DNA of 64,000 nucleotides from Molanna angustata. Taxonomy: Eukaryota > Arthropoda > Insecta > Trichoptera > Molannidae. Positions 1 through 9,819 of the stretch are shown here, in pieces (the first letter of the stretch is position 1; each line of letters opens with the position of its first letter). Made by a program: the position numbers and the translations under genes. Below the pieces are notes generated by a model. It did not search any database and was not told where the DNA came from. It saw only the letters and a list, made by a program, of their open reading frames with translations. Location: NCBI GenBank assembly GCA_963576475.1, contig OY754972.1:27066424-27130423 (forward strand), in the 5' to 3' direction.

Positions 1-432
1 ATATGACGGAAGATTCATGTCTGCTACAACGAAATTTGGAAAACCATGGTTTGATGGGGATAAATTTTTGAATCGATGCATATCTTGAACCTTTTGAAAT
101 TGAAGATAAATTATAGTGTGTATTCCATTCATTCAACATATAAGAATGAACAAAAGGAAGGATGTCATGAATCAAATTAAATTTGTATCTGTGAGGATCA
201 CCCGATGAAATAGCAAATCTAGGTAAATTATCAGCTCTCTCATTACCAATAATGCCACGGTGACCTGGAATCCAGGCAATAGCTATTTCGAGATCTTTTT
301 TTTTCATATCAAAAATAATATTTTTAATATGCAATGACAGCCAATTGGCAGGGGAATCAAAAGGATTTTGTGAAATTGATTGTATAGAGCTTAGGGAATC
401 AGAAAGAATCAACGTTTTCTTAAATTTAAATT

Positions 433-1020
433 TTTTTCAAATGTTTGAATGTTAACTTTGTGGTTCATATTTAACAAATTAAATTTAAAGATATAACTTT
501 GTATTAACCACGTTTTTTGGTTGAAACGATGCGACCGGTTTCGGAACTAACCGTTCCCTCATCAGGCTAACTTTCAACTGAAACAGAATGTGACGACGTG
601 CTTACAAGAAATCTATGGGGGCGGAGGTAGAGGTAGGGTGGGGGTACTTAGGGTTGGGTCTTGTGCAGGGTGGGTCCGATTGGCTGAAGGATTAGAAGTA
701 AAAGGAAACATATTTAATAATGGACTGAAAGATAAATTTAACTGATTGTTTATTATGTTCTGTTTTGAATTAATACACTTTTTAATTTCTAGCGACTCTA
801 AATTATCAAGACGGAGACCTACTTTGTTGACGTGTAAAATTTTTGTTCCCGATTGCATATTAAATTGATGATCATTAAGTACTAAGTGTTCTGCGAATTC
901 TGAAAAATTATCATTGTTTATACATCTAATATGTTCTTTTACTCTAGTCTCAAATTTCCGTCCTGTTTTTCCTATGTAGACTGCAGAGCAGTCTCCACAT
1001 GTCAGTTGGTATACGCCGGA
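433..1020 (-). repeat. PLE-1 inverted left arm
   Basis: Reverse complement of PLE-1 positions about 2040-2180 joined to 3711-4121, i.e. the 3' end without the Harbinger insertion. It preserves the uninterrupted target sequence, which shows that the Harbinger arrived in the right copy only. The 81-residue open frame at 613-858 (minus) is the same peptide as 3738-3983 (plus): it is the PLE C-terminal tail, not a separate gene. The outer 50 bp or so (433-483) extend beyond the sequence present at the right end. Confidence 0.88.
519..578 (-). ncRNA. hammerhead ribozyme, PLE-1 left terminus
   Basis: Minus-strand copy of the motif described at 4018-4077: core CTGATGA, a five-pair stem II (GGAAC/GTTCC), GAAAC, cleavage triplet GTC, and a stem I made by GTTGAAA pairing with TTTCAAC plus an inner GC pair around an internal loop. 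It is identical in sequence to the right-hand copy but points the other way. Hammerhead ribozymes are known in the terminal repeats of Penelope-like elements. Activity is inferred. Confidence 0.72.
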
Positions 1021-2183
1021 TTGTTAACATAATAAATCAAGCAAACATATTCAAACCTAAATTTACAGTTAAAAATTCCATTGAACTAGTAAATACAATT
1101 AAAGACTTATTGATTCCAAGTAATGCCAAACTAATATCTTTTGATATAATAAGTCTCTTTACTAATATACCAATAAAAGAAAGCGAAAACATAATAGACA
1201 GTTTACTTAACAACTCGGATCTCCCCTTAGATATAACAAATGATTTGAAACGATTATTAGAGGTTTGCTTGAGTCAAAACTATTTCCAGTATGATAATGT
1301 TGTTTACCAACAAAAAGAAGGATTACCAATGGGAGCCCGTACAAGTCCACTTATAGCCGACATTTTTGTAGATTTCTTAGAAAATAAAATATTTGGATCA
1401 AATTCGGTTTTATTGAAATATATATTTTTATGGAAGAGATACGTGGACGATATATTTTGCATTTTTACCGGTACTGATCGACAATTAAAGCTGCTCTTAA
1501 ATTTTATAAACTCGTTTCACCCTAAGATTCAGTTCACATTGGAAATAGAAAAGGAAAAAACACTTAATTTTTTAGATTTAAAATTGACAATAGTAAATAA
1601 TAAAATTGAATTTTATATATATCGTAAACCGACCTATACAGATACAACTATCCACAATACATCCAACCATCCAGCATCCCATAAACATTCCGCTTATCAT
1701 TCCATGGTCCATAGATTACTAAATATACCACTATCATCAAATAATTTTAATAAAGAACTAAATACAATAAAACAGATTGCATACAATAATGGTTATAACA
1801 GTAAATTGATAGACTTTATTTTAAATAAAAAAATAAAAAATATTAACGTCAATAGATACCTACATAGTTATAATACAAATATCAAAAAAGATGAATATAG
1901 ATGGAGACGCATATTGTTTGTTGATAATTTATCCCAATTAGTCTCAAATTTCTTACCAAAAGACATAAGACCGGCATTTTACACTGACAATAATATTGGA
2001 AAAAGTTTAATGAATTCCAAAGATAAAGATAATAAAATGGAAAACTCCGGCGTATACCAACTGACATGTGGAGACTGCTCTGCAGTCTACATAGGAAAAA
2101 CAGGACGGAAATTTGAGACTAGAGTAAAAGAACATATTAGATGTATAAACAATGATAATTTTTCAGAATTCGCAGAACACTAA

Positions 2184-3710
2184 GGCCCAGAATCATAGTC
2201 GCAAAATAGGTACTTAGATGAGTTTGAGTTACAGATTTGTAATCATAGAACTTTGTTTCTCACAGAAGTCATAAAAAATCGTTTCTCATCTCCCGTGAGT
2301 TTGAGTCACCAAAATCGGTGACTTTAGACTCTGAGAATGCTTTGAACTGTCAAAATCGTTTACCTAGTTATATTTTAATTTCTATTCGAGATAAAAACTG
2401 GTGAATTCCGAGATATTATTTTTGTGGTGAATATAAAATTATATTCATTAAACAGGGAGCATTAAAATGTCTGATATATTTGAGTTTTTGTCACATGACA
2501 TGTTGACAATATTGGGAATGCAGATGTGATTAATTTTCCCGATGAATCATTTGCCGCGAGGCGAATGAGACGCCACAAATGTTATATTCGAAATATGATA
2601 AACCCTTTCGAATTTTATGAAAACTATGAATTTAAAAAGCGCTTAGATAGTTTTTATAAAGAAACTGTCCTCACTGCCATATTGCCGCTTATTCAAGATG
2701 GATTGCGAAAAATCAACAACAGAGGCATGCCCATACCACCTGATATTAAAATATTGATAGCCCTGATAGCTTGTACAGTTTTACATAATATTGGTCTTGA
2801 AATTAATTATGTTATTAGGGAAGAAGAAAATGTTAATCAAGAACCTACCTGTTTCACATGTTCAGCAAAATACTGTAGAAGGTTTGGCTATAAGAAACCT
2901 AGTTGTCGAGGAACTATTTACTAGGTAAATTTGCAAGACTCTACTAATAGAGTTCATTCATTAGGATCATGTTAATTAATGTTTTACTTATCATAGTCAA
3001 GCGTAGGAAATAAAACAGCCATTGTGTAGAAATAAAATAGTTGTTTATTTAGGTAAATCATTATTTATCCTTATTGTATAGTTTTCATAATAACATTTTA
3101 CCTATAAACAATTATCGCAACTTAATTTGGTATATTATAAGATAATCACATATAAGATTATAATAGTTAAACGTAGGAATTAAAACAGCCATTATGTAGA
3201 AAAATAGACACTACAAACACTATAAAATAGTTTACACAAAGAATCATCCTGTTTTTGCTTACTAAAAGCCTGATCTGTTTTCTTATTTTCTACAATAGTA
3301 ATTTTCGTCCCCACTAATTCCATTAAAAAATGTTTTTCATATGCAGTGGGTCCTTTTAGCATTCATTATTAATTAATTATTATTCTAAAAATAAACAAAA
3401 CGCGAAAGAAACAGATGTTTTGTTTTGAACTCAAATGACAGTTTAAATTCATAGATTGAAGATAGTAGATAGGGAGTTCAAAGATAATTTTTAAAAAGTA
3501 ACCATAGATTTCAAGATAAATGCTAAAAAAATATGAACTACAGTTTGAGAACTATCAAACTCAACTGAGTTTGAGTCGTTATCTCAGCTTAGATACGTCA
3601 GATTTTGGACTATGTTTACCGAAAAACCTACTCAGCTAAGAAAGCCTTGAGCTATGCTCTCCTGAGGCACTGTTGAGACCTGACTCGGCTCATGTTTATG
3701 ATTCTGGGCC
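2184..3710 (+). mobile_element. Non-autonomous PIF/Harbinger DNA transposon
   Basis: It interrupts the PLE-1 coding region. Terminal inverted repeats begin GGCCCAGAATCATA at both ends. The intact PLE arm (about 870-890, minus) shows the empty site as TTA; the filled site has TAA at 2181-2183 and TTA at 3711-3713, consistent with the 3-bp TWA duplication of Harbinger elements with one later substitution. It carries a shortened HARBI1-type transposase frame (2526-2924) lacking the catalytic core. No second, Myb-like gene was recognised. Subterminal sequence contains several repeats of a GAGTTTGAGT-like motif. Confidence 0.8.
2526..2924 (+). pseudogene. HARBI1-like transposase with internal deletion, 132 codons
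   Basis: The N-terminal half has the helical region preceding the Harbinger DDE domain (FKKRLDSFYKETVLTAILPL, NRGMPIPPDIKILIAL). Directly after ILIAL the frame continues IACTVLHNIG, which in HARBI1 proteins lies near the C-terminus after the last acidic catalytic residue. About 200 residues, including the catalytic D, D and E, are therefore missing without loss of frame (junction near 2760-2770). The last 30 residues are Cys-rich (CFTCSAKYC) and not recognised. It could not catalyse transposition; it may be a neutral deletion or a DNA-binding remnant. Confidence 0.75.
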
Positions 3711-4017
3711 TTAGTACTTAATGATCATCAATTTAATATGCAATCGGGAACAAAAATTTTACACGTCAACAAAGTAGGTCTCCGTCTTGATAATTTAGAG
3801 TCGCTAGAAATTAAAAAGTGTATTAATTCAAAACAGAACATAATAAACAATCAGTTAAATTTATCTTTCAGTCCATTATTAAATATGTTTCCTTTTACTT
3901 CTAATCCTTCAGCCAATCGGACCCACCCTGCACAAGACCCAACCCTAAGTACCCCCACCCTACCTCTACCTCCGCCCCCATAGATTTCTTGTAAGCACGT
4001 CGTCACATTCTGTTTCA

Positions 4018-4077
4018 GTTGAAAGTTAGCCTGATGAGGGAACGGTTAGTTCCGAAACCGGTCGCATCGTTTCAACC
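4018..4077 (+). ncRNA. hammerhead ribozyme, PLE-1 right terminus
   Basis: The order fits a type I hammerhead: stem I 5' strand GTTGAAA-GTTA-GC, core CTGATGA, stem II GGAAC-loop-GTTCC, GAAA, a self-complementary mini stem III (ACCGGT), GTC cleavage triplet ending at 4063, then stem I 3' strand GC-ATCG-TTTCAAC. Stem I pairs 7 bp outside and 2 bp inside around a 4x4 internal loop. The three-pair stem III has no loop within one molecule; palindromic stem III sequences of this kind suggest action as a dimer. Cleavage would define the 5' end of element transcripts. Confidence 0.75.
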
Positions 4078-4225
4078 AAAAAACGTGGTTAATACAAAGT
4101 TATATCTTTAAATTTAATTTGTTAAATTTAAATTGTTTAGCCATTTCAATTGCTTCGATAATGCCAATACATTCACCAGTAAAAACTGTAGAATAAGGAG
4201 GTAGTTGAATTAATCTTGAGATCTG

Positions 4226-4427
4226 TAGCCTTACTCTTGAAACTCGAATCCGATCCCAATTTCAAATTTTCATTTAGAACTTACCTATCTGTCGCCTGCG
4301 TACATTCAAATTATCGACTATTACTATTAAAACATACCTACCTACCGCATTCATTCTACGTTACAAAGGTAGGTTCTTAGCGAATGGGATCGTATTGGGA
4401 TCGGATTTGTAGTGGAGAGTAAGGCCG
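4226..4427. mobile_element. Small TIR element (MITE-like, 202 bp) in LINE-A
   Basis: Comparison with the intact LINE at 12730-12745 shows an exact insertion flanked by CTG (4223-4225 and 4428-4430). The ends are imperfect inverted repeats of about 36 bp sharing GCCTTACTCT and AATCCGATCCCAAT. No coding capacity. The 3-bp duplication would suit a PIF/Harbinger-, CACTA- or similar family; the superfamily is not assigned. Confidence 0.7.
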
Positions 4428-5125
4428 CTGGATAGAGGGACAGTATACTGAAACACCAACATGCTCATTATCACTAATTTTGGAAGCATCGGTAAAGATA
4501 AGAGTCCAATCATTCCATTTATTGTTGATTATATTTCGAAAGGCTGATTCACATTGAGAACTATTTTTGAAAATACCCAATGACTGGATTGTAAAAGGGG
4601 TAAATGTTATGACATCAAAAGGGGTGGAGAAAATTGGAAGTATATGGAATTGTTGAATGGATACATTGTGATTGTTGAATTTCCGGAAACTTTGAACCAA
4701 ATGTGGAACGTTTTTATTTTTCCAATAAGGAGATGTTCTAATAATATTGGAAAGGAGATTAAGTTTATCAATTAGAGGATGAGTGGAAGTCATGGCTGAT
4801 TTATAATAATATCTATCTGATAAGAATTGTCTGCGGATAATGAGAGGAGCATCCACACATTCAACTTGAAGAGCATTAGTGGGAGTGGACTTCATAGCTC
4901 CAGATATGCACCCCACCATACTCCTGTTACCGCTCGAAGAATGTTTATGTTTTTTTGACAGGTAGAAGATAATTTTTCAACATGAGGTTTCCATGTTAAT
5001 TTTGAGTCTAGCACAATGCCTAGGTATTTATAAGTTAAAGAGGATGGAATGAGGACATGATTATATTTTATAAAAATAGAAGGGGGGTGTCGTTTTCTGG
5101 TAAACAAAACATTAGAACTCTTTGA

Positions 5126-5660
5126 TAGAGTATATACCTTGCTAAATATTAATAAAATAAACAGAAAACACACGATTAGCTGTCAAAATCTGAAAAATGC
5201 GGGTAAAATCCGGTAAAAGTACAAGATTGCCACATGTAAATTAAACTGGATGTAGAAATTTTATTTACATATGGCAAATTTATACTTAAGTTTGGGTCGC
5301 GCCCCCTTCAGTTTTCTCACGGAGTTAACACCGGAAAACTCCATACAAAATACCAAATTTCGAGATCTCTCGGGAGTTAAGACAACTCTTGGTGTTTCAT
5401 ACAAAATCAGCCTGCAGGAAAGAAACAGTGACAATAGAACATTTAAAAAACTACTTTCCACAAATTAATTAAATTAAGTAAAGTAAGTACAAAACAACCG
5501 AAATATAAAATCTATTGCTTAAGAAAACAGAAATTAAAAAAAACATTAATTAAAAACTGTAGATTTGGAGGTCTAAACTAAAAACTGAGCGGATTTCCAA
5601 AAATTATCTACAGTTAAAACTGTAGGGTTGGCTACACTGAATTGAAGTGAGTCATTTTGA
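5126..5660. other. Unassigned intergenic sequence
   Basis: No gene was recognised. Short opposing open frames around 5261-5468 have no motifs and are judged chance. The block is AT-rich apart from one GC-richer patch near 5290-5340. Confidence 0.5.
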
Positions 5661-6234
5661 AAGATATTAATGTATATACCTAGATGGAGTACTTGTCGGA
5701 AAAAGTGTGTCGAAATTCGCGGGAGTTTTTGCGCGTTGGTAGGCAGAAGACTGATTTTTGTACGTTTTTCGGTACTTTTTGCTCCTCGTGTTTTGTGAAA
5801 AATTCATCGTTATACCTCATTTTATTAATTTTAATGGATGTATTTATTATACCAAGGACTTATTTAGTGTTTTGCGTTAATTAGAATCCAGATTTGTTTT
5901 TTTTATTTTAAGTTTGGTGTGATTTATATTTTTTTTGACATTTGATGGTTATATTGAGTTATTTCTAAGTTTAAAACAGTTTTTTTTTTATATTTTTAGT
6001 GTTAACATTAGTGTGATATTTCCAAAGGTATTGTGATCGATATATTTCCATGCATTATGATATCAAAGAAACCCAATAACCATTATTTTACTTCGGCCTA
6101 ATGTATTTCTTCTATTAATTCTAAGAACGGATTATAGCGGCCCCCCAGGCTTTGTTCATATATTTAAGCATTGTCTTCTATTGAAAATAAATTTGAAATG
6201 TAAAATGCATTAGGCAGATTCCTGGAATCTTGGT

Positions 6235-7021
6235 TGTCACCCGGCGGTACGGGTTGGTTCTTCAGTTAACCCCCCCCTCCCCTACTCCATGTTTCACGGG
6301 CGCTGGGTCGCCCTGCTGTGTCCAGTTCAGTTGTCATTCGGTAGTTGCCAGTGTGAGTGGTCAGCGAGTAGAATATCGAGTCTAACGCGTATCGAGCGGT
6401 CTATCTAATAAAGTTTTAAAGTGTAGTGCCACGTGCTAGGGCTCTCGGATGGCTCTAGTTTTTTTTTTCTGTGTATACTAATATATTGATTGCATGGTAG
6501 AGACTAAGTGTGTTTCAGATCCATCTAATCAACGGGGGTGAATTTAAGATAGTTTAAGTTACTATTATAAATAACTTTTAAGAATAAACATAACTTAAAT
6601 AATCGTATAATAGTGAATAAGTGTGTTTCAGGTTCATACATAACCAACGAGGGGTGAATTTAAGATAGTTTAAGTTACTATTAAAAATAACTTTTAAGAA
6701 TAAACATAACTTAAATAATCGTATAATAGTGAGTACGTGTGTTTCAGGTCCATATAACCAACGAGGGGTGAATTAAAGCTAGTTTTAAGTTATTTTTTTA
6801 ATTCATAAAAAGTTATATGTAGTGTAAGTGTTTCCTCTACAGCCTCGTTACGAGAGCAGCAGTTTGGTAAGATCTTTCCAGTTATGTATATATTATTTTA
6901 CCATGCCTGTATTTGTTTTTTTTAGGCACATCGCAGCCGATTATGTTTTATTTGATTTTTATTTTCAGGGGCAGAGTTTAATGTTTATTTTTATTATGTT
7001 TTTCAGCCTCTTTAGTTATCA
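6235..7021 (+). mobile_element. Probable LTR remnant
   Basis: Begins TGTCACCCGG, contains a GC-richer promoter-like stretch, an AATAAA signal near 6410 and a tandem-repeated section, and ends in TCA just before a sequence resembling a primer-binding site (CGCGTCCCAACATGGGAC). This is the arrangement expected of an LTR followed by a tRNA-primed leader. No second LTR or gag/pol was found beside it. Low-confidence call. Confidence 0.35.
6505..6805. repeat. Tandem repeat, period about 114 bp, about 2.6 copies
   Basis: Units start at GTGTGTTTCAG (near 6508, 6621 and 6736) and share GGGGTGAATTTAAGATAG and AAGAATAAACATAACTTAAA. The second and third units are more alike than the first. Function unknown. 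Confidence 0.8.
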
Positions 7022-7165
7022 ATTTCGCGTCCCAACATGGGACCAATATATTTCTTCCCAGACTCCTTATATCAATTTCGCGTCCCAACGTAGGACGAGT
7101 ATTTTTCTCCGCCTTCTCTAGATATCAATTTGGCTCCCAACGTGGGACAAGTACTCTTCTCCGCC
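7019..7165 (+). repeat. Three tandem copies of a primer-binding-site-like motif
   Basis: Units of about 53 bp begin TCAATTTCGCGTCCCAAC, TCAATTTCGCGTCCCAAC and TCAATTTGGCTCCCAACG (near 7019, 7073 and 7124), each followed by a GGGAC or AGGAC and a pyrimidine-rich CTCCGCCTTCT-like stretch. The motif resembles the start of an LTR-element leader complementary to a tRNA 3' end. Three copies in a row are unusual. Confidence 0.55.
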
Positions 7166-7534
7166 TTCTTCATTTGTCAAGTGGTTAAGTTTATTTACAC
7201 AGTAATTGTGATAGTTAAAAGGATTTTAAATTATATTTTACCTTAAAATGCTTTATGTGATCAGAGACCCAATACTTTCAAATTTGTGAGACCTAAGTTG
7301 CTAGTTTATGTACCTATACCAAAATTTAAATAAATAAAGTTATTTTTTTTTCAATAAATTTTTGTTTGATATTCTACAAACCCCTTGAATTAATATTGTT
7401 TTCTAAATCTTTGAAAACAAAAGATAAAATGTCCAAGAGTAGTAAATTTTAGAAATGTTGCTGATTTAAGAAAGGGAATCCATTCTTATTTAGCTGTGAT
7501 AAAAAATATGAACTCATTTTTCACATTGAGATGA

Positions 7535-7715
7535 TATTGACTGCCATGGCACAGTAGTAAGCTTCTTCTTCTTTGCTGGCGTCCAGGGTTCGATTCCCGG
7601 TAAAGGAGAAATTTGTTTCTCACGCAAATCACTGGTTAGTTGGAAGAAATTGCCATTTGGCGATAAACTCGCCACTTAAATAGGGTGTAAGGAAGTGTTT
7701 AAATAAATAAAGAAA
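7535..7715 (+). mobile_element. SINE-B copy (tRNA-derived)
   Basis: tRNA-like head with an A-box-like GCACAGTAGTAAG and a B box GGTTCGATTCCC, then a unique body and a tail (GAAATTGCCATTTGGCGATA...ACTCGCCACTT) ending in AAATAAATAAAG. A second copy is at 24355-24550. The head does not fold as a functional tRNA. The tail resembles the 3' end of the LINE at 59270-59345. Confidence 0.75.
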
Positions 7716-8221
7716 AATTATTAATTTTTATTCCTAGGGATTTATTTCAGTACTTCGAGTTGGTAGATGAACCAAGCTACCAACAATGTATGAACCACCA
7801 CACAAACAGGTAAAAAAGATAAAAATGAAACCAATGTTGGTATTTTTTACATTACAATACACACTAGTTATTTCCTTAATTGCTTTATTTTATTTTTTTT
7901 AACTATTAACTCTATTTTCGTTTAATTAATACGAAAATATCATGTCATACTCAACAATCTTCATGCAAACCGTGTTTTTCTTGCCTATCAACTGTGCGAA
8001 AGAGACAACATTTTTTTGCCTCACTTCACCGCTATGAAAAGTTGACAACTACTCCATCTAGGTATATAGATTAATATCTTTGGTCATTTTATAGTTAGTG
8101 TGTCTCTGATTTTTTTTGTTGTATTTTGTGGCAAAGTGATTATATTTTGTTGATTTTTTAAATTTATTCTTATTTTTCGAACTTGATTTTACCATTTAGT
8201 TAAAGTTTACTCCATTCAAAA

Positions 8222-9702
8222 ATGGCCTTTAGGCCAAATCCAAAACCACCTGACCCTGCTACAGTATCATCTCTTGATAATGATACGTACACTTCTGCGG
8301 TAACTGATGAAGACATCCCTGTTCCGAACAGTTTTTTGGAGATTCATTCTACACGGAAACTAAAGAAAAAACGAATGAGGGCTCATAGATCTGACAGTGA
8401 CCCTGAATTACCAATCAAGATTACTCCTAATGTGAACTCACATATTTCTCTAGATCCAATCTCGACTCAATCCGGCAATCCAACATCAATTATTAGTCGC
8501 CTTTATAATAAAGAAGACATTGGACCATTTATTATACACGTTCAAAAAATAGATTCCTCTCTGGGTGCTTCTATTAATCCGATATCTTTTGGAAAGACAT
8601 TAAAGAAATATTCGATTGCTGACATTATTCCGAAAGAAGGTGTGAAATTAATAGGCCGAAACAAAATTTCAATATCTTTCAAAAATTTTCTGGCTGCTAA
8701 CGAATTTTTATTGGAAAATTGCTACAAAGCTTTCATCCCTAGTTTCATGGTTTGTCGAATGGGTCTTGTAAGAGGAATTCCCACAGATTGGACAGTTGAT
8801 GACATTTGCAAAAATATTGAAGTCCCAAGCGGTTGTGGTAATGTGATTAAAGCACGCCGTCTTAATCGCAAATCTACAACCCCTGAAGGAGTCCAATGGG
8901 TTCCCACTCAGACTGTTGTCGTTACATTTGACGGACAAATACTACCAACAAGGGTATATTCGTTTTACACCTCTTTGATTGTGGAAAAATATCAATATCC
9001 TACAATTCAATGCTTTAACTGCTGCAGATTTGGACATACAAAAACATTATGTAGATCTTCACCGCGATGTTTTAAGTGTGGACAAACTCATACCGGTGAA
9101 TCATGTACTACTCCAATAATCAACCAAAAGTGTTTAAACTGTTCAGGTCATCATTCTGCAGTTAACCGCAACTGTCCAGAATATGCCAGGCAGGACAATA
9201 TAAAAAGAATTATGTCAGAACAAAATTTTTCATATTTAGAAGCATCCAAACAACTACCTCCAACAAAAAGAACCTTTGAAGATGTTCTATCACACGGTGA
9301 AATCAAATCGTCCACTCTTCAGGCCTCCCACATGGAATCCAACTTATCGAGTCATTTTCAGTACAACAAAACCCACCACTTAAAAAAAGCCTGCCAAGAT
9401 TTCAACCCCACATCACACCGTCAGAAAGGAAGGAAATTGAGAATCTCTCGTGGAAACCCAACTCCAATCTCTCAGATGGTTGTGGCTATGCCAAAGTTAA
9501 TTCTGAACCTACTTGTATTATTCAAAAAGACAATGACATAACTGGAATTCTCAATAAGTTATTTTTGCTAATTACAAAATTACTCGATAATCCATCAACC
9601 ATACCGCCCAACGCTGCTCCACTTATTCTCAATCAAACTTCACTTTTAAAAAAATATATTGATGGCAATTTGCCGAATACTTCTCATAATGACATCCCCT
9701 AG
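8222..9702 (+). pseudogene. LINE-A ORF1, gag-like RNA-binding protein with one frameshift
   Basis: Encodes the LINE particle protein. After a low-complexity N-terminus comes an RRM-like region (MGLVRGIPTDWTVDDIC), then three zinc knuckles (CFNCCRFGHTKTLC, CFKCGQTHTGESC, CLNCSGHHSAVNRNC) around 9010-9175. The first frame ends at 9541, but comparison with the second LINE's ORF1 shows that the original reading continues in another frame from about 9430 (NLSWKPNSNL onward) to a stop at 9702. The neighbour, ORF2, starts 118 bp downstream. Confidence 0.85.
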
Positions 9703-9819
9703 CTAACTTGAATCTAATTTAATCATGTTTTATTAATCTAATTTTTTCTATTGTTTTTTTTTTTTTTAAAGATATACAATTTTACATGTTTTATATAATA
9801 TTATATCTATATTTAAATA

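Larger units (their letters stand above)
1021..3983 (+). pseudogene. PLE-1 reverse transcriptase / GIY-YIG endonuclease, truncated and interrupted
   Basis: Encodes the single PLE polyprotein that copies the element's RNA into a nicked target. Visible in order: RT motif A (ISLFTNIPI), motif B (GLPMGARTSPLIAD), the catalytic YVDD box (RYVDDIFCIF) near 1440, LNFLDLKL, then the GIY-YIG nuclease (GVYQLTCGDCSAVYIGKTGR) near 2050-2110. The upstream ATG at 999 lies in the inverted arm and is an artefact of the junction; the true N-terminus is missing. The Harbinger element at 2184-3710 splits the frame, and coding resumes in the same frame at 3711 for a proline-rich tail ending at 3983. The protein cannot be made intact. 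Confidence 0.88.
433..4121 (+). mobile_element. Penelope-like element PLE-1, 5'-truncated, with inverted 3' terminal arm
   Basis: The insertion sits in LINE-A between two copies of TTAAATTTAAATT (420-432 and 4122-4134), a 13-bp target-site duplication. The plus-strand body (1021-4121) encodes the PLE reverse transcriptase and GIY-YIG endonuclease, then a 3' UTR. The left part (433-1020) is the reverse complement of the element's own 3' end, from the GIY-YIG codons through the C-terminus and 3' UTR, so both ends are the same sequence in opposite orientation. Inverted terminal arms of this kind are known in Penelope-like elements. The body starts inside the RT domain, so the N-terminus is lost. 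A Harbinger element interrupts the coding region at 2184-3710. Confidence 0.9.
1..5125 (-). mobile_element. LINE-A fragment (I-like non-LTR retrotransposon), broken by three insertions or deletions
   Basis: Minus-strand copy of the LINE whose fuller plus-strand copy lies at 8.1-13.8 kb. Pieces 1-432, 4135-4225 and 4428-5125 match about 13258-12827, 12826-12740 and 12735-11915 of that copy with few differences, covering the end of reverse transcriptase and the RNase H region. A Penelope-like element (433-4121) and a small TIR element (4226-4427) interrupt it. About 140 bp (equivalent to 12121-12258) are deleted at the junction near 4912. The fragment runs off the left window edge and its similarity stops near 5125. 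No intact protein is encoded. The close match to the second copy implies recent activity of this family. Confidence 0.9.
5661..8083. repeat. Region bounded by inverted repeats (possible decayed DNA element)
   Basis: The left edge (AAAGATATTAATGTATATAC, then CTAGATGGAGTACTTGTC) matches the reverse complement of the right edge ending at 8083 over about 40 bp. A further copy of the left 330 bp occurs on the minus strand at 49683-49990, ending at the same outer boundary, which shows that it is a mobile family. No transposase was recognised inside; the interior holds an LTR-like block, two tandem repeats and a SINE. The two edges may instead belong to two separate insertions. Confidence 0.5.

Noticed and set aside
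613..858. An 81-residue protein present twice, as if a conserved small gene
   Set aside because: It is the C-terminal tail of the PLE-1 protein, duplicated because the element has inverted ends.
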